Assembly (NCBI GenBank): GCA_002696735.1 | Contig: NZSL01000008.1 | Span: forward strand, 1 to 64,000 | DNA length: 64,000 nucleotides | Reading direction: 5' to 3' | From: Methylophaga sp. | GTDB lineage: Bacteria; Pseudomonadota; Gammaproteobacteria; Nitrosococcales; Methylophagaceae | Shown: one piece after another, positions 9,607 through 21,518 of the stretch | Layout: each line of letters begins with the position of its first letter | Numbering within the stretch: the stretch's first letter is position 1 | The notes under the pieces: model-generated | Database searches by the model: none | The model's input: the letters and a program-made list of their open reading frames with translations, nothing else | What the model was told of the DNA's origin: nothing | Position numbers and translations under genes: made by a program

Positions 9607-10864
9607 AACGGTAATTTTGCCCCAGCATTTCAGGTGTGACTAATACAACACCATTGGGTGAAACTTCAAAACGTTGAGCATCAAGTTCAGGATCTTCGCC
9701 AATAACCGTTCCTTCAGGGACGATACAGCCTTTATCAAGCACAACTTTCTTCAGGCGACAGTGCCTGCCCACAGAGACATCCGGTAATACCACACTATCT
9801 TCTATCAGACTGAAACTATGGACTTCTACATTGGAAAACAGAACCGAGTGCCTCACAACGGATCCGGAAATAATGCACCCCCCTGAGACCATTGAATCAA
9901 CAGCCATACCCCGCCGATCGTCATCATCAAAAACAAACTTGGCAGGCGGCAATTGGGCCTGATGCGTCCAGATTGGCCACTCTTCGTCGTAAAGATTCAG
10001 TTCTGGTGTAACACCAATTAATTCAAGATTCGCCGACCAGAAAGCATCTATTGTTCCCACATCACGCCAGTATCCTGGATCATTGCCCTGCACATCTTTG
10101 TAAGGAAAAGCGACAACTTTATATTTCTCAATTAAGGACGGGATAATGTCATGACCAAAGTCATGACTGGATCTTGAATTGTCAGCATCCTTTATCAACT
10201 GCTCATACAAGAAACCAGCATTGAAAATATAAATCCCCATTGAAGCCAATGCAACATCATCATGCCCCGGAATCGGCGTTGGATTTGCAGGTTTTTCATT
10301 AAAAGCGATAATACGGTGATTCAAATCAACCGACATGACCCCAAAAGCTCTGGCCTGGTCCAATGGTACCTCGATACAACCAATAGTCATATCGGCATTT
10401 TGCGCAACATGTTCAGCCAACATATCACCATAATCCATTTTGTAAATATGATCGCCTGCCAGGATCAATACATACTCAGGGCCATGATTGCGTAGAATGT
10501 CGATATTCTGATATACCGCATCGGCGGTGCCGGTATACCAACCCTGCTCGGTACGCTGTGAGGCTGGCAACAACTCGACAAACTCTCCCAAAGCACCACG
10601 CATAAAGCCCCAGCCCTGTTGGATATGTCTTATCAATGAATGCGCTTTATACTGTGTTAACACCCCTACTCTGCGGATCCCCGAATTGACGCAGTTTGAT
10701 AGAGGGAAATCTATAATCCTGAATTTTCCACCAAAGGGTACAGCGGGTTTTGCACGCCAACCAGTCAGTTGTTTCAAACGTGAACCACGCCCGCCTGCTA
10801 GAATCAACGCCAGAGTATCTCTGGTCAGTCGACTGACAAAACGCGTGCTATTATTTTTGGGCAT
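9596..10864 (-). CDS. glgC: glucose-1-phosphate adenylyltransferase
   Basis: Makes ADP-glucose, the committed donor for glycogen synthesis. The 422-residue nucleotidyltransferase has the N-terminal [11 protein letters not shown] pyrophosphorylase motif followed by KPAVPFGGK, then a left-handed beta-helix tail. The ATG at 10864 sits 8 bases after GGAG and is preferred to a TTG two codons upstream. First gene of the glgC-GH57-malQ-gcvH run; glgB starts 106 bp away on the other strand, so both probably share a control region. No glycogen synthase gene is in the window. Confidence 0.97.
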   Translation of the reverse strand: MPKNNSTRFVSRLTRDTLALILAGGRGSRLKQLTGWRAKPAVPFGGKFRIIDFPLSNCVNSGIRRVGVLTQYKAHSLIRHIQQGWGFMRGALGEFVELLPASQRTEQGWYTGTADAVYQNIDILRNHGPEYVLILAGDHIYKMDYGDMLAEHVAQNADMTIGCIEVPLDQARAFGVMSVDLNHRIIAFNEKPANPTPIPGHDDVALASMGIYIFNAGFLYEQLIKDADNSRSSHDFGHDIIPSLIEKYKVVAFPYKDVQGNDPGYWRDVGTIDAFWSANLELIGVTPELNLYDEEWPIWTHQAQLPPAKFVFDDDDRRGMAVDSMVSGGCIISGSVVRHSVLFSNVEVHSFSLIEDSVVLPDVSVGRHCRLKKVVLDKGCIVPEGTVIGEDPELDAQRFEVSPNGVVLVTPEMLGQNYRYVR

Positions 10865-10970
10865 ATTCAAATCTCCAGCCAGCTATGCAGTGAAATATGT
10901 TGTAATGGCTTTAAGCGTGCCACATCGTTAAGGTGGACAGCAATAGAAAAATTTACGGGACAGTATATCT

Positions 10971-13142
10971 ATGGTTTTTGAACAAAATTTGACAGATGAC
11001 CAACTTAAAATCATAGAAGCCAGACATCATGATCCTTTTGCAGTTTTGGGTCGTCATCCGACCAAAAGCGGCGTGTATGTCAGGGCTTTCTTACCTCATA
11101 CCGAATCCGCCACGGTAGGAAACAATCTGCCTATGAAGCGGGTTGAGGGTACAGATATTTTTGAGTGGACAGGCCGTTCTGATGATTTAGAAACGCCATA
11201 CCAGATTCATCGTACCACTTCACAAAATCAAATTCAGAGTCATTACGATCCGTACTGCTTCCCACCGCAAATTTCGGATTACGATCTGTATTTGTTTGCG
11301 GAGGGTAAACACTGGCATGCCTACCGAATTCTGGGATCTCACAAGCGCACAGTAAACGGTGTACAAGGTGTGATGTTTGCCACCTGGGCACCCAATGCCC
11401 AACGTGTCAGCGTTGTCGGCACATTCAACCGTTGGGATGGACGCTGTCATCCCATGCGTTCCAGAGGCAGTACTGGTGTATGGGAATTATTCATTCCAGG
11501 TCTGGAAATTGGTGAACTCTACAAATTTGAAATACGTAACTATCATGATGGCAGTCTGCATCTGAAAATGGATCCATATTGCCAGCAGGCAGAACTTCGT
11601 CCCGGTACTGCATCAGTGATTTTTGACAGCAACTATCAATGGCAGGACAAAGAATGGATGTCCAACAGAGAGCATACAAAATGGCTCCATGCGCCACATA
11701 GCGTTTATGAAGTCCATCTCGGTTCCTGGCAAAAGCGCAGTGATGGCAGCTTCTGCAGTTACCGCGAACTTGCCGACAAACTGGTGCCATACGTCCGTAA
11801 AATGGGCTTCACTCATATTGAGCTTTTACCGATCACCGAACACCCTCTGGATATTTCCTGGGGTTATCAAACCACAGGTTATTATGCTGCAACCAGCAGG
11901 TTCGGCTCACCGGATGATTTTCGATATTTTGTCGACCAATGCCATCAAAATAATATTGGTGTGTTACTGGATTGGGTGCCTGGACATTTTCCCAAAGACA
12001 GCTTCGGCCTTGCCAAGTTTGATGGTACCGCGCTCTATGAACATGAAGATCCCCGTCGTGGAGAACACCAGGACTGGGGTACATTAATCTTTAATTACGG
12101 CCGCAACGAGGTTCGTAACTTCCTGTTATCCAGTGCATTTTTCTGGCTGGAAGAATGCCACATAGATGGATTACGCGTCGATGCAGTCGCGTCGATGCTT
12201 TATCTCGATTATTCACGTCAGGAAGGTCAATGGTTACCTAATATTCATGGTGGCCGTGAGAATCTTGAGGTCATCAGCTTTCTCAAAGAAGTTAATACCA
12301 TACTGCATCAGTCTCACCCTGGTTGTATTATCGCCGCGGAAGAATCCACCTCCTATCCAATGGTTTCTCGACCAGCAGATATGGGCGGACTGGGTTTCTC
12401 GATGAAGTGGAATATGGGCTGGATGCACGACATCCTTGAGTATATGAAACAGGATCCGATTCATCGTCGCTATCATCATGATCAGCTTACCTTTGGTTTG
12501 CTTTATGCATTTACCGAAAATTTTGTATTGCCTTTTTCACATGATGAAGTTGTACATGGTAAAGGTTCGATGCGATACAAAATGCCCGGAGATGAGTGGC
12601 AGCAATTTGCTAATCTGCGATTACTTTATACCTTTATGTACAGCTATCCCGGCAAAAAATTATTATTTATGGGATCAGAATTTGGTCAGGGCAGTGAGTG
12701 GAATAGTGAAAAAGCACTGGAATGGTATTTACTGGATTACCCAAAACATCAGGGCCTATTACAGCTGGTCACTGATTTAAATAAAGTCTACCGAGAGAGC
12801 CCGGCGCTTCATTATCATGACTTTGATGCACATGGGTTCGAATGGATTGATTGCAATGATCGGGAACAGTCCGTACTAAGCTACCTGCGACAGGGACAGG
12901 ATTCCATCGCTGTGGCAGTGTTCAATTTCACACCTGTCGTGAGGGATAATTATCGCATTGGTGTGCCTGAAGCAGGCGAATATGAGGTTGTCATCAATTC
13001 TGACTCGGAGTACTACAGTGGCAGTAATTATTCTGTTAGTCAGGTAATTCAGAGCGATTCAATAAGCTGGTCTGACAGACCTTACTCAATTGTTTTGAAC
13101 TTACCACCTTTGGCTGGATTGATTATTCGTAAAAAGCATTAA
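10971..13142 (+). CDS. glgB: 1,4-alpha-glucan branching enzyme (GH13)
   Basis: Introduces alpha-1,6 branches into glycogen. The 723 residues give an N-terminal beta domain, a CBM48 module (about 125-220), the GH13 barrel and a C-terminal beta domain. Catalytic residues are present: D404 in GLRVDAV, E457 in IIAAEEST, and the Asp of SHDEVVHG near 525; these match the E. coli enzyme positions almost exactly, so it is full length. A GGGA about 11 bases before the ATG is a weak ribosome site. Confidence 0.97.
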   Translation: MVFEQNLTDDQLKIIEARHHDPFAVLGRHPTKSGVYVRAFLPHTESATVGNNLPMKRVEGTDIFEWTGRSDDLETPYQIHRTTSQNQIQSHYDPYCFPPQISDYDLYLFAEGKHWHAYRILGSHKRTVNGVQGVMFATWAPNAQRVSVVGTFNRWDGRCHPMRSRGSTGVWELFIPGLEIGELYKFEIRNYHDGSLHLKMDPYCQQAELRPGTASVIFDSNYQWQDKEWMSNREHTKWLHAPHSVYEVHLGSWQKRSDGSFCSYRELADKLVPYVRKMGFTHIELLPITEHPLDISWGYQTTGYYAATSRFGSPDDFRYFVDQCHQNNIGVLLDWVPGHFPKDSFGLAKFDGTALYEHEDPRRGEHQDWGTLIFNYGRNEVRNFLLSSAFFWLEECHIDGLRVDAVASMLYLDYSRQEGQWLPNIHGGRENLEVISFLKEVNTILHQSHPGCIIAAEESTSYPMVSRPADMGGLGFSMKWNMGWMHDILEYMKQDPIHRRYHHDQLTFGLLYAFTENFVLPFSHDEVVHGKGSMRYKMPGDEWQQFANLRLLYTFMYSYPGKKLLFMGSEFGQGSEWNSEKALEWYLLDYPKHQGLLQLVTDLNKVYRESPALHYHDFDAHGFEWIDCNDREQSVLSYLRQGQDSIAVAVFNFTPVVRDNYRIGVPEAGEYEVVINSDSEYYSGSNYSVSQVIQSDSISWSDRPYSIVLNLPPLAGLIIRKKH

Positions 13143-13156
13143 CTCTTGATGATGAG

Positions 13157-13187
13157 AGCGGCTCGTCAGTTACGAGCCGCTTTGATT
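13157..13187. terminator. bidirectional Rho-independent terminator between glgB and pgi
   Basis: A perfect 9-bp stem AGCGGCTCG/CGAGCCGCT (13157-13165 with 13173-13181) with a 7-base loop sits in the 48-bp gap between convergent glgB and pgi. A short T-rich run follows on the plus strand; the minus-strand tail is poorer. Confidence 0.75.
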
Positions 13188-13190
13188 TAT

Positions 13191-14828
13191 CTATTGGCGC
13201 AAGGTACGGATCAGTCTGATAAGCTCGGTAGTAGAACTATCATGTACTGAGATTTCGGCATTACTCTGCAAATCCGGCAAAATAGCTTTTGCAAGCTGTT
13301 TACCAAGCTCAACACCCCATTGGTCAAACGAATTGATGTTCCAGATAACCCCCTGAACAAATACTTTGTGCTCATAGAGAGCGACAAGCTGTCCCAACAT
13401 TTCCGGCGTTAATTTAGGAAATAACAATACATTACTCGGACGATTACCCGGGAAGACTTTATGCGGCAATAATGCATCCAGGGCTTTGCCTTCATAGCCT
13501 TCCTTGACCAACTCTTCTCTGACTTCCTCAGCCGTTTTACCTTTCATCAATGCTTCTGATTGAGCCAAACCATTGGCCAATAAAATGGATTGATGATCAC
13601 ATTCAGGATAATGACTGTTGACCGGTAACACAAAATCCACCGGAATTAACTGTGTACCCTGATGAATCAGTTGAAAGTAAGCATGTTGGCCATTGGTACC
13701 AGGTGTGCCCCAGATAACCGGTCCCGTTTTATAACTTATGCGAGCGCCCTGACGGTTAATAAACTTACCGTTGCTTTCCATATCCAACTGTTGCATGTGA
13801 CTCGGAAAACGCGCCAGTGAGTGATCATAGGGAACGATTGCATGGGTCTGGGCGTTAAAGAAATTGATATACCAGATCCCCAGCATTCCCATAATCAGCG
13901 GAATATTTTCTGCCAATGGCTTGGTACGGAAATGCTTATCCATTTCATGTCCACCATCCAGCAATCGTAGGAAATTATCCATGCCAACATACAATGCAAT
14001 CGGTAGACCAATAGCACTCCATAAAGAGTATCGACCACCCACCCAGTCCCATATTTCGAACATATTGGCAGTATCAATACCGAACTTGGCAACTTCCTTA
14101 GCATTGGTTGATACGGCAACAAAATGTTTTGCCACATCAGCCTGAGTTGCTGCCTTCAGAAACCAGTTCCGTGCTGATTGAGCGTTAGTTATGGTTTCCT
14201 GAGTCGTGAAGGTTTTCGAGGCCACAACAAAAAGTGTAGTTTCAGGATTCAGTTTTTCCAGTGTTGTACTGAGATCAGTACCATCAACATTGGAAACAAA
14301 ATGGGCCTGAATGCCATCAATACCATAAGGCTCAAGCGCATCGCAAATCATGGCTGGGCCGAGGTCAGATCCACCAATACCGATATTAACGATATCCGTA
14401 ATTTTTTTACCGCTGAATCCTAACCATTTACCAGAATGCACCTGTTCGCAGAAAGCAGCCATTTTGTCCAATACTGCATTGACCTGCGGCATGACATCCT
14501 GACCATCCACCATAACCGGTGTATTAGATCGATTGCGCAATGCCGTATGTAAAACAGCACGACCTTCGGTGTGATTAATCTGATCACCCGAAAACATTCG
14601 TTCTATCCATTCCTGAATATTAACCGCATCTGCCAGCGCAATTAGCTTATCGATGGTTTCCTGAGTAATGCGGTTCTTTGAATAGTCGAGCAGTAAATCC
14701 CCAGAGCGAATTGAGAAACGTTCAAAACGTCCTGAATCCAGTGCGAATTGTTCACGCATCGACAGATATTTGATATCGGAATAGTGTCTATCAAGTGATT
14801 GCCATTCGGCGATATTTAGTGGCGTCAT
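13191..14828 (-). CDS. pgi: glucose-6-phosphate isomerase
   Basis: Interconverts glucose-6-phosphate and fructose-6-phosphate, feeding glycogen synthesis and glycolysis. The 545 residues include [14 protein letters not shown], the catalytic Glu in MESNGK (E351), the catalytic His in GTNGQH (H382) and the C-terminal [10 protein letters not shown] signature with the active-site Lys. It lies 24 bp downstream of hisS on the same strand and could be read from the ndk-hisS operon or its own promoter. Confidence 0.97.
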   Translation of the reverse strand: MTPLNIAEWQSLDRHYSDIKYLSMREQFALDSGRFERFSIRSGDLLLDYSKNRITQETIDKLIALADAVNIQEWIERMFSGDQINHTEGRAVLHTALRNRSNTPVMVDGQDVMPQVNAVLDKMAAFCEQVHSGKWLGFSGKKITDIVNIGIGGSDLGPAMICDALEPYGIDGIQAHFVSNVDGTDLSTTLEKLNPETTLFVVASKTFTTQETITNAQSARNWFLKAATQADVAKHFVAVSTNAKEVAKFGIDTANMFEIWDWVGGRYSLWSAIGLPIALYVGMDNFLRLLDGGHEMDKHFRTKPLAENIPLIMGMLGIWYINFFNAQTHAIVPYDHSLARFPSHMQQLDMESNGKFINRQGARISYKTGPVIWGTPGTNGQHAYFQLIHQGTQLIPVDFVLPVNSHYPECDHQSILLANGLAQSEALMKGKTAEEVREELVKEGYEGKALDALLPHKVFPGNRPSNVLLFPKLTPEMLGQLVALYEHKVFVQGVIWNINSFDQWGVELGKQLAKAILPDLQSNAEISVHDSSTTELIRLIRTLRQ

Positions 14829-14852
14829 ATTTCTACTTATTTTTGTTAACTG

Positions 14853-16121
14853 TTAGTTGAATGCCGAAGCAGAAAGAAAATTCGCTAGTTCAGACCAGGC
14901 TAACGTCTGTTGCTCGCCTGTGGCCATGGTTTTCACACCAATGGTTTGCTGCGCCATTTCCTCTTCCCCCAAAATTAAGGTCCAGCGCGCTCCGCTGCGA
15001 TCAGCCCGCTTAAATTGGCTTTTAAAACTACCACCACCACAGTGGCTAATCAAGCGAAGTTGAGGAAGTTGGTCTCTCAGACTCTCTGCTAATAATAATG
15101 ATTGTGCGGCGGCGACATCCCCTACTGCAACCAGATAGACGTCAGGCCCGGATATTTCAGGCAGTACTCCACCCGCTTCCAGTAGTGAAATCAAACGTTC
15201 AAGCCCGATGGCAAAACCTATCGCAGTGGAAGCCTTACCGCCAAGTTGATCTATCAGTCCGTCATAGCGCCCGCCCGCACATACTGTTCCCTGGGCACCC
15301 AGTTGATCGGTTACCCATTCGAAAACTGTTTTGCCGTAATAATCCAGTCCACGGACCAGTCGGGGGTTAACTTCAAAAGCAATTCCGGCTTCCGTTAAGG
15401 TAGCGCATAATTGCTCAAAGTGTTCAGCTGACTCTGCATCTAGATAATCTATCAACTTAGGTGCAGCCTGGTTAAGCATCTGCATTTCAGGATTTTTACT
15501 GTCCAGAATGCGTAAAGGATTGCTCAATAAACGCCGTTGACTGTCCTCATCAAGTTGCTCATGATTAGCTTGATAATATTCAACCAGCTTTTGACGATAT
15601 TTAATACGAGCTTCTGTACTGCCCAGAGAGTTTATCTGCAGGGTAATATCTTTTAATCCGAGCTTTTTCCATAACCTGGCCGTTAGCAGGATCATCTCTG
15701 CATCGATATCGGGTCCACTGAAGCCATAGGCTTCGACACCTAACTGATGGAATTGGCGATAGCGACCTTTTTGAGGACGTTCATGGCGAAACATGGGCCC
15801 CATATACCAGAGTCGTTGTTGCTGATTGAACATACCATGTTCCATGGCCGCCCTGACGCATCCAGCGGTGCCCTCTGGACGCAGAGTGAGGCTGTCACCA
15901 TTACGATCATCAAAGGTGTACATTTCTTTTTCAACGATGTCCGTGACTTCGCCTATAGACCGCTTGAATAATTCGGTTTTTTCCAGAATGGGTAACCGTA
16001 TTTCCTGATAACCGTAGCTATCGAGAACCTGTTTCAGGCTGGTTTCCACTACTTGCCAGTACGGCGTCATTTCCGGAAGAATGTCATTCATTCCCCGGAC
16101 AGAACGGATAATCTCTGCCAC
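14853..16121 (-). CDS. hisS: histidyl-tRNA synthetase
   Basis: Charges tRNA-His. A 422-residue class II synthetase, with RGMNDILP at the N-terminus, [16 protein letters not shown] as motif 2, the histidine-specific [12 protein letters not shown] stretch, and [12 protein letters not shown]. The anticodon-binding domain occupies about the last 95 residues. It starts 2 bp after the ispG stop in the conserved ispG-hisS order. A tRNA-His gene is also in this window, at 36030. Confidence 0.97.
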   Translation of the reverse strand: MAEIIRSVRGMNDILPEMTPYWQVVETSLKQVLDSYGYQEIRLPILEKTELFKRSIGEVTDIVEKEMYTFDDRNGDSLTLRPEGTAGCVRAAMEHGMFNQQQRLWYMGPMFRHERPQKGRYRQFHQLGVEAYGFSGPDIDAEMILLTARLWKKLGLKDITLQINSLGSTEARIKYRQKLVEYYQANHEQLDEDSQRRLLSNPLRILDSKNPEMQMLNQAAPKLIDYLDAESAEHFEQLCATLTEAGIAFEVNPRLVRGLDYYGKTVFEWVTDQLGAQGTVCAGGRYDGLIDQLGGKASTAIGFAIGLERLISLLEAGGVLPEISGPDVYLVAVGDVAAAQSLLLAESLRDQLPQLRLISHCGGGSFKSQFKRADRSGARWTLILGEEEMAQQTIGVKTMATGEQQTLAWSELANFLSASAFN

Positions 16122-16123
16122 CT

Positions 16124-17242
16124 TTAGCTTATGTCCTTTATCGGAATTACTTTTTCGGGTTGTTCACTTCGCAGCGAAATCCGTTGACGAATTTCTTTTT
16201 CCAGCTGATCAACCAATGATTCATTATCTAATTTATGATGCGGTTTACCATCACGATATAACAGATTGGGTGAACCGCCAGTCAGACCAATTGCCGCTTC
16301 TTTAGCTTCACCTGGGCCATTTACCACACAACCGATAACAGCCACATCCATCGGTTCAATAATATCTTCCAGTCTGGCTTCCAGAGCGTTGACTGTTGAA
16401 ATCACATCAAATTCCTGTCTGGAACAGGATGGGCAGGCAATAAGGTTAATTCCTTTGCTGCGAATGCGCAGGCTTTTTAAAATATCAAAACCGACGCGAA
16501 TTTCTTCGACAGGATCAGCGGCCAATGAAACTCGAATGGTATCGCCAATGCCTTCCGCAAGTAGCATACCTAGACCTATCGCTGATTTGACTGCTCCACT
16601 GCGCAGACTTCCTGCTTCGGTGATACCCAGATGCAAAGGCTGCTCAATCTGGTCAGCCAGTTGACGATAGGCATGCACTGTCATGAACACATCAGATGCT
16701 TTCAAACTAACTTTAAAATCCGGGAAATTAAGGCGATCCAGAATATCAATATGGCGTAAGGCCGACTCGACTAAAGCTTCAGGCGTTGGTTCACCATATT
16801 TTTTTTGTAATTCTTTTTCCAATGAACCGGCATTGACACCAATGCGGATTGGAATACCAAAATCTCGTGCCTTGTCGACAACAGCCCGCACCCGATCTTC
16901 GCGACCAATATTGCCCGGATTAATACGCAGGCAATCAACACCCAGCTCAGCCACCCGCAGCGCAATTTTATAATCGAAATGAATATCGGCAATTAAAGGG
17001 ATATCCACTAACTTACGAATCGCACCAAAAGCCTCTGCCGCATCCATTGAAGGGATAGAGACCCGAACCAGATCAGCACCCACTTTCTGTAATCTCTGGA
17101 TCTGATCAACGGTGGCAGCAACATCTGTTGTTTCGGTATTGGTCATGCTTTGAACGGCAATCGGCGCATCACCGCCTACCGGGACATTACCAACCATAAT
17201 TTGACGTGATTTTCGACGTTTTATCGGTGAAGCAGTTTGCAT
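16124..17242 (-). CDS. ispG: 4-hydroxy-3-methylbut-2-enyl diphosphate synthase (flavodoxin)
   Basis: Iron-sulfur enzyme of the MEP isoprenoid pathway that converts MEcPP to HMBPP. The 372 residues keep the three cluster cysteines C270, C273 (ACPSCSRQ) and C305 and the fourth ligand E312 (GCVVNGPGE), at the same positions as in E. coli. Its ATG overlaps the rodZ stop by one base (TAATG), so the two are translationally linked. Confidence 0.97.
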   Translation of the reverse strand: MQTASPIKRRKSRQIMVGNVPVGGDAPIAVQSMTNTETTDVAATVDQIQRLQKVGADLVRVSIPSMDAAEAFGAIRKLVDIPLIADIHFDYKIALRVAELGVDCLRINPGNIGREDRVRAVVDKARDFGIPIRIGVNAGSLEKELQKKYGEPTPEALVESALRHIDILDRLNFPDFKVSLKASDVFMTVHAYRQLADQIEQPLHLGITEAGSLRSGAVKSAIGLGMLLAEGIGDTIRVSLAADPVEEIRVGFDILKSLRIRSKGINLIACPSCSRQEFDVISTVNALEARLEDIIEPMDVAVIGCVVNGPGEAKEAAIGLTGGSPNLLYRDGKPHHKLDNESLVDQLEKEIRQRISLRSEQPEKVIPIKDIS

Positions 17243-18168
17243 TAAGAATCTTCTCCCAAGGTAAATCGAGCCACATTACCGCGAGTGTATTCAGTAATAT
17301 CGATGATATCGCCATCAAATCTGACAGAAGCGGCATTCGCCTGCCCCAATGAAACTTGTAAAGGTAGCGTACCGGTCAATTCGACCGTATTACCTGCTCT
17401 GACCACACGACTAATCAGAACTTGCTGACTGGCATCTCTGACTTCAACCCAGCAATCTGCATCCAAACCAATGATAAGGTTCTTTTCAGTTGTAGCTTCT
17501 GCTGTAGCAGGTTCTGCATCTTCAACTTCTGCAGGTGGGGTTATCTCAGCTTCAAATGGTTCATCGAGGGCGGTATCCGCGGTATCCAAAGTTGGCTCAG
17601 ATGTATCGGTTTCATCTGGTGATAAAGGTTGTTCCTCCAGGCTGATATCATTAGACTCAGTCACTGGAACAGGATTAACATTATTCTCGGTTTCCGGCTC
17701 ATCCAATGGTTCAAGCAGTGTTCTCTCTGCCGGCTCATTATTCTGTACAATTTGCGTCGCCTGCCATTGCTGGTAGGCAAACCAGGTCAAAACTGCCACG
17801 GTAATCAGCAATATCAAAGGCAGCCAGGGGAATGTTGATTTTGCAGGTTTAATCTGTTGAATTGGTGCTACCGATGGGCTTCTTTTATCAGTCTCGGTGA
17901 ATTCGATATTAAAACCTGCCAGCATTTCATCCTGTGGAAGCCCCAAAAACTTTGTATAACTCAGGAAATAACCACGGGCATAGGTTCGACCGTGCAGCTT
18001 ATCCCAGTCTTGTTCTTCGAGATGGACAATGGCGCTGCGAGTCACCCTCAACTGGGCTGCCGCATCAGAAACCGAGATTTTTTTTGCTTCGCGAGCTTCC
18101 CGCAGTCGTCTACCAACGTCCACTGATGATGAAACAACATTTGGTTCTTCTGAATGACTCTCAGTCAT
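17242..18168 (-). CDS. rodZ: cytoskeletal protein RodZ
   Basis: Membrane protein that links MreB to the rod-shape cell-wall machinery. The 308 residues have a cytoplasmic helix-turn-helix of HTH_25 type (about 15-80), one membrane segment at about 113-135, an acidic Glu/Thr/Pro-rich periplasmic linker, and a C-terminal beta-rich RodZ domain (about 220-308). Located between pilW and ispG as in many gammaproteobacteria. Confidence 0.93.
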   Translation of the reverse strand: MTESHSEEPNVVSSSVDVGRRLREAREAKKISVSDAAAQLRVTRSAIVHLEEQDWDKLHGRTYARGYFLSYTKFLGLPQDEMLAGFNIEFTETDKRSPSVAPIQQIKPAKSTFPWLPLILLITVAVLTWFAYQQWQATQIVQNNEPAERTLLEPLDEPETENNVNPVPVTESNDISLEEQPLSPDETDTSEPTLDTADTALDEPFEAEITPPAEVEDAEPATAEATTEKNLIIGLDADCWVEVRDASQQVLISRVVRAGNTVELTGTLPLQVSLGQANAASVRFDGDIIDITEYTRGNVARFTLGEDS

Positions 18169-18173
18169 AAACG

Positions 18174-18929
18174 TTAAATACCTTCATTGACCATGCGCAT
18201 TTCATCAGAATCCGGAAAACGGGCTCGCATAATTAACTCGTAACTTGATACGGCGTCTTCATTGCCCAATTTGGATTCAGTTTTAATCGCGGTTAGTAAA
18301 GCCTGTGGTGTCCACGGAGAAACACTACTGTAACGCTGAACATAAGCGCGTGCCTGCATGTAATTCTTTTGTTCATAGCTCAAATCAGCCATCCCAATTA
18401 ATGATTTACTCAGATTTGGATTGATCTGTAACGCCCGTCTGAAATGGGATTCAGCTTTGACCAGATCCGGAATTTGTCTGGTACAGAGTGCAGCGTTTTC
18501 ATAGGCCATGGCAGCACTTTGATAGAGCGGGTTTTCCACGGATTTTAAAAACCGCTTTTCAGCCTCTACATATTTGCCTTGCTGGCACAGAAACACACCA
18601 TAGTTATTTTGTGCTTCGGAATATTCCGGAGCTCTGCTAACTGCTTCTTTAAAATGTTTTTCGGCTTTTTCATCTTCACCCAGTCGTTGATAAAGCAAGG
18701 CGATAGTATTGTGAGCACTGGGTAAATTTGGATTTTGTTTCAACGCTTTATTAAGCTTCTCCATGGCGATTTCATAATCACCACGTTGCAGATAACTCAA
18801 TCCCAATTGCATATTCAATTCAGCCGCCTTGGGATCCGGCGCAATATGCTCACGTGGCCCGGTTGTACCACATGCGGTAAGCATTATGATTGATGTCGCC
18901 AGAAAACCTATTTTCAAAAATGATTTCAT
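18174..18929 (-). CDS. pilW: type IV pilus biogenesis/stability lipoprotein PilW (PilF)
   Basis: Outer-membrane pilotin that helps the PilQ secretin assemble. The 251-residue protein has a lipoprotein signal ending MLTAC with lipidated Cys20, then about six TPR repeats, the first around 38-70 with [16 protein letters not shown]. The start overlaps the rlmN stop by 4 bases. No other pilus genes are in the window. Confidence 0.93.
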   Translation of the reverse strand: MKSFLKIGFLATSIIMLTACGTTGPREHIAPDPKAAELNMQLGLSYLQRGDYEIAMEKLNKALKQNPNLPSAHNTIALLYQRLGEDEKAEKHFKEAVSRAPEYSEAQNNYGVFLCQQGKYVEAEKRFLKSVENPLYQSAAMAYENAALCTRQIPDLVKAESHFRRALQINPNLSKSLIGMADLSYEQKNYMQARAYVQRYSSVSPWTPQALLTAIKTESKLGNEDAVSSYELIMRARFPDSDEMRMVNEGI

Positions 18930-20032
18930 CGGACGAAAACAACCTCCCGTTCAGCTAATCTTTGAGTACGACGAGTTTTATCCTGAACTTCGCCTGCCAG
19001 TTGACCACAGGCTGCCACGATATCATCACCACGGGTTTTTCGTACAGTCGCAACCAGACCGGCCGCGATCAACTGCTCTTTAAAACGATTAATGACATTT
19101 TTTGAAGAGCACTGGTAATCGGTGCCCGGGAAGGGGTTAAATGGAATGAGATTGATTTTGTTCGGTATGCCTTTCAAAATCCGGATCAGATCCCGTGCAT
19201 CCTTTTCCGAGTCATTAATTCCTGCGAGCATCACGTATTCAACTGTGATGTGACGACGCAATTGCTCACCCGTCACATATCGTTTACAAGCCGCTAATAA
19301 TTCAGCAATCGGGTATTTATCGTTTAACGGAATAATCTCGCTGCGTAATTTATCGTTCGCAGCATGTAATGATATGGCCAGACTGACATGGCAATCTTCT
19401 TTCAGACGATCAATCATTGGCACGACACCTGAGGTGCTCAATGTTAACCGTCGCCAGGAAATACCATATGCCAAATCATCACGCATAAGATTCATCGCTG
19501 AAATCACATTATTGTAATTTGTCAGCGGTTCTCCCATGCCCATCATCACCACATTGGTGACCATTCGATTGCCTTTGGGGTCTTTACCTAAAGCCTCATT
19601 GGCAATCCACAACTGAGCAATAATCTCGGCAGCACTGAGGTTGCGATTAAAACCTTGTTGACCGGTTGAACAAAAAGTACAGGTTAAGGCACATCCCACT
19701 TGAGAGGACACACATAAAGTCCCACGACCATTTTCCGGAATAAATACCGTTTCAATGGAATTATCACCATCCATTTTGATGATCCATTTACGGGTTCCAT
19801 CAGTGGATATGTGCTCGTGTAACAATTCGGGTACGCGTATCTCGGCAATCTGACTCAGTTTTTCGCGCAACGATTTGCTCAGATTACTCATCTGGGCAAA
19901 ATCAGTGACACGATATTGGTGAATCCATTGTAAAAGTTGACGCGCACGGAAGGGTTTCTCACCGATTTCGATGAAAAACCCTTCCAGACCTTTCAGATCC
20001 AGACCAAGCAGATTGGTCAGTGCAGTTGCCAT
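18926..20032 (-). CDS. rlmN: 23S rRNA A2503 / tRNA A37 C2-methyltransferase RlmN
   Basis: Radical-SAM methyltransferase for adenine C2. The 368 residues carry the cluster motif CALTCTFC (C114, C118, C121) and a C-terminal Cys in VAACGQL that would form the methyl-transfer intermediate. Length is usual. It follows ndk by 10 bp and overlaps pilW by 4. Confidence 0.96.
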   Translation of the reverse strand: MATALTNLLGLDLKGLEGFFIEIGEKPFRARQLLQWIHQYRVTDFAQMSNLSKSLREKLSQIAEIRVPELLHEHISTDGTRKWIIKMDGDNSIETVFIPENGRGTLCVSSQVGCALTCTFCSTGQQGFNRNLSAAEIIAQLWIANEALGKDPKGNRMVTNVVMMGMGEPLTNYNNVISAMNLMRDDLAYGISWRRLTLSTSGVVPMIDRLKEDCHVSLAISLHAANDKLRSEIIPLNDKYPIAELLAACKRYVTGEQLRRHITVEYVMLAGINDSEKDARDLIRILKGIPNKINLIPFNPFPGTDYQCSSKNVINRFKEQLIAAGLVATVRKTRGDDIVAACGQLAGEVQDKTRRTQRLAEREVVFVR

Positions 20033-20042
20033 CAGTTATTGA

Positions 20043-20474
20043 TTAGCGTGTGCGAGCGCACAATTGATCATCAGTAAAGAAATACGCAATTTCACGTGCT
20101 GCACTTTCAGCAGAATCAGAACCATGAACAGCATTTTCATCAATACTTTGCGCAAAATCAGCACGAATGGTGCCAGGTGCCGCATCAGCAGGATTGGTTG
20201 CACCCATCAGATCGCGATGAGTAATAACCGCATTGTCACCTTCCAGAACCTGAATCATGACAGGGCCAGAAGTCATAAAACTCACCAAATCGCCAAAAAA
20301 TGGACGTTCTTTATGTTCCGCGTAAAAGCCTTCAGCTTGCTGCTGTGTAAGATGCACCATACGGGCTGCTACGATAGACAGACCAGCTTTCTCGAAACGT
20401 GAGTAAATCTCACCAATAACATTCTTTGCTACCGCGTCCGGTTTGATAATTGACAGAGTACGTTCAGTCGCCAT
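20043..20474 (-). CDS. ndk: nucleoside diphosphate kinase
   Basis: Balances nucleoside triphosphate pools through a phospho-histidine. The 143-residue product has the family start [10 protein letters not shown] and the active-site NAVHGSDS with His117. The ATG at 20474 follows a GAGGAT ribosome site by 4 bases; an in-frame start 4 codons upstream lacks such a site. It heads the ndk-rlmN-pilW-rodZ-ispG-hisS run. The promoter should lie in the 171-bp gap shared with the divergent nadK, where I do not see a convincing -35/-10 pair. Confidence 0.97.
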   Translation of the reverse strand: MATERTLSIIKPDAVAKNVIGEIYSRFEKAGLSIVAARMVHLTQQQAEGFYAEHKERPFFGDLVSFMTSGPVMIQVLEGDNAVITHRDLMGATNPADAAPGTIRADFAQSIDENAVHGSDSAESAAREIAYFFTDDQLCARTR

Positions 20475-20645
20475 GTGTATCCTCATTGATTGATTGGATT
20501 AAATCGACATATTCTAGCATCTATAAGACTCAGAGATAGTAACGTTCACCGAGTTTTTATTAAGCGGTCAATTTTGCTTTGGATTTGATGACAAAACCAT
20601 TACCATCAGCTGACTATTTTTTGATAAAACTCAAATGCAAATTCG

Positions 20646-21518
20646 ATGATGAATAACACATTTAAACGTATCGGCCTGTTCATCCGTAAGGATGATCCTG
20701 TCCTGGAAACTGCTGTAATTCAAATAAATGAATTCCTGATATCCAGAGAGTTACAGGTATTTTGCAACGAGCCGATAAGTTTTTTACCTGATTTGGAAGT
20801 TATTTCGATCGCAGAGTTTCCTTCAAAATGTGATTTAACTATAGCGATTGGCGGGGATGGCACCATGCTATCTGCCTCACGAGCCCTGGCAGGATTTGAT
20901 TTACCGGTTGTTGGCGTAAATGTTGGCCGGCTGGGTTTTTTAGCTGATGTCACCCTGAATAATCTGCAATCTCAGTTAGGTCGAATTCTTGACGGCCAAT
21001 ATCGGCATGACAATCGGTTTTTGTTACAAGCCCACCTGAATAATGCTGAAGATCCAATTAGCATTGCCATGAACGATGTAGTGGTGCATTCACATCAAAG
21101 CCGACATATGATTGAATTTGAAACCCATATCAATGGACGGTTTTTAAACAGCCAACGTGCTGATGGATTAGTGGTTGCTACGCCCACCGGCTCAACCGCT
21201 TATGCCATGTCAGCGGGAGGTCCGATTCTTGATGTTGATTTGGATGCGGTGGTGTTAGCATCAGTTTGTCCACACACTTTGAGCAATCGTCCTCTAGTGA
21301 TTGCGGGCAGCAGCATTATTGACATTACATTAAGTGAAAATAACATTACCACAGCAATGGTCACTTGTGACGGACGTCCTGGCCACGAGCTTAAACCTGG
21401 CGATACTGTCCGAATTCAGCGTCATCTAAACCGTATAGATTTACTGCATCTTGAAGATCATGATCATTATTCAATTTTGCGTGCCAAACTGGAATGGGGC
21501 CGAAAACTGACATGTTGA
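20646..21518 (+). CDS. nadK: NAD kinase
   Basis: Phosphorylates NAD to NADP. The 290 residues contain the catalytic GGDGT loop (in IAIGGDGTMLSA), the NDVVVH segment and the glycine-rich TPTGSTAYAMSAGGP motif. Two adjacent ATGs, 20646 and 20649, could be used. The last 7 bases overlap the recN start. Confidence 0.97.
   Translation: MMNNTFKRIGLFIRKDDPVLETAVIQINEFLISRELQVFCNEPISFLPDLEVISIAEFPSKCDLTIAIGGDGTMLSASRALAGFDLPVVGVNVGRLGFLADVTLNNLQSQLGRILDGQYRHDNRFLLQAHLNNAEDPISIAMNDVVVHSHQSRHMIEFETHINGRFLNSQRADGLVVATPTGSTAYAMSAGGPILDVDLDAVVLASVCPHTLSNRPLVIAGSSIIDITLSENNITTAMVTCDGRPGHELKPGDTVRIQRHLNRIDLLHLEDHDHYSILRAKLEWGRKLTC

Noticed and set aside
13701..13710. Thr375 in pgi where E. coli has Glu in the GEPGTNGQH segment, first taken as a lost catalytic residue
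   Set aside because: Counting along the E. coli sequence puts the catalytic Glu in MESNGK and the His in NGQH; both are present here (E351, H382).
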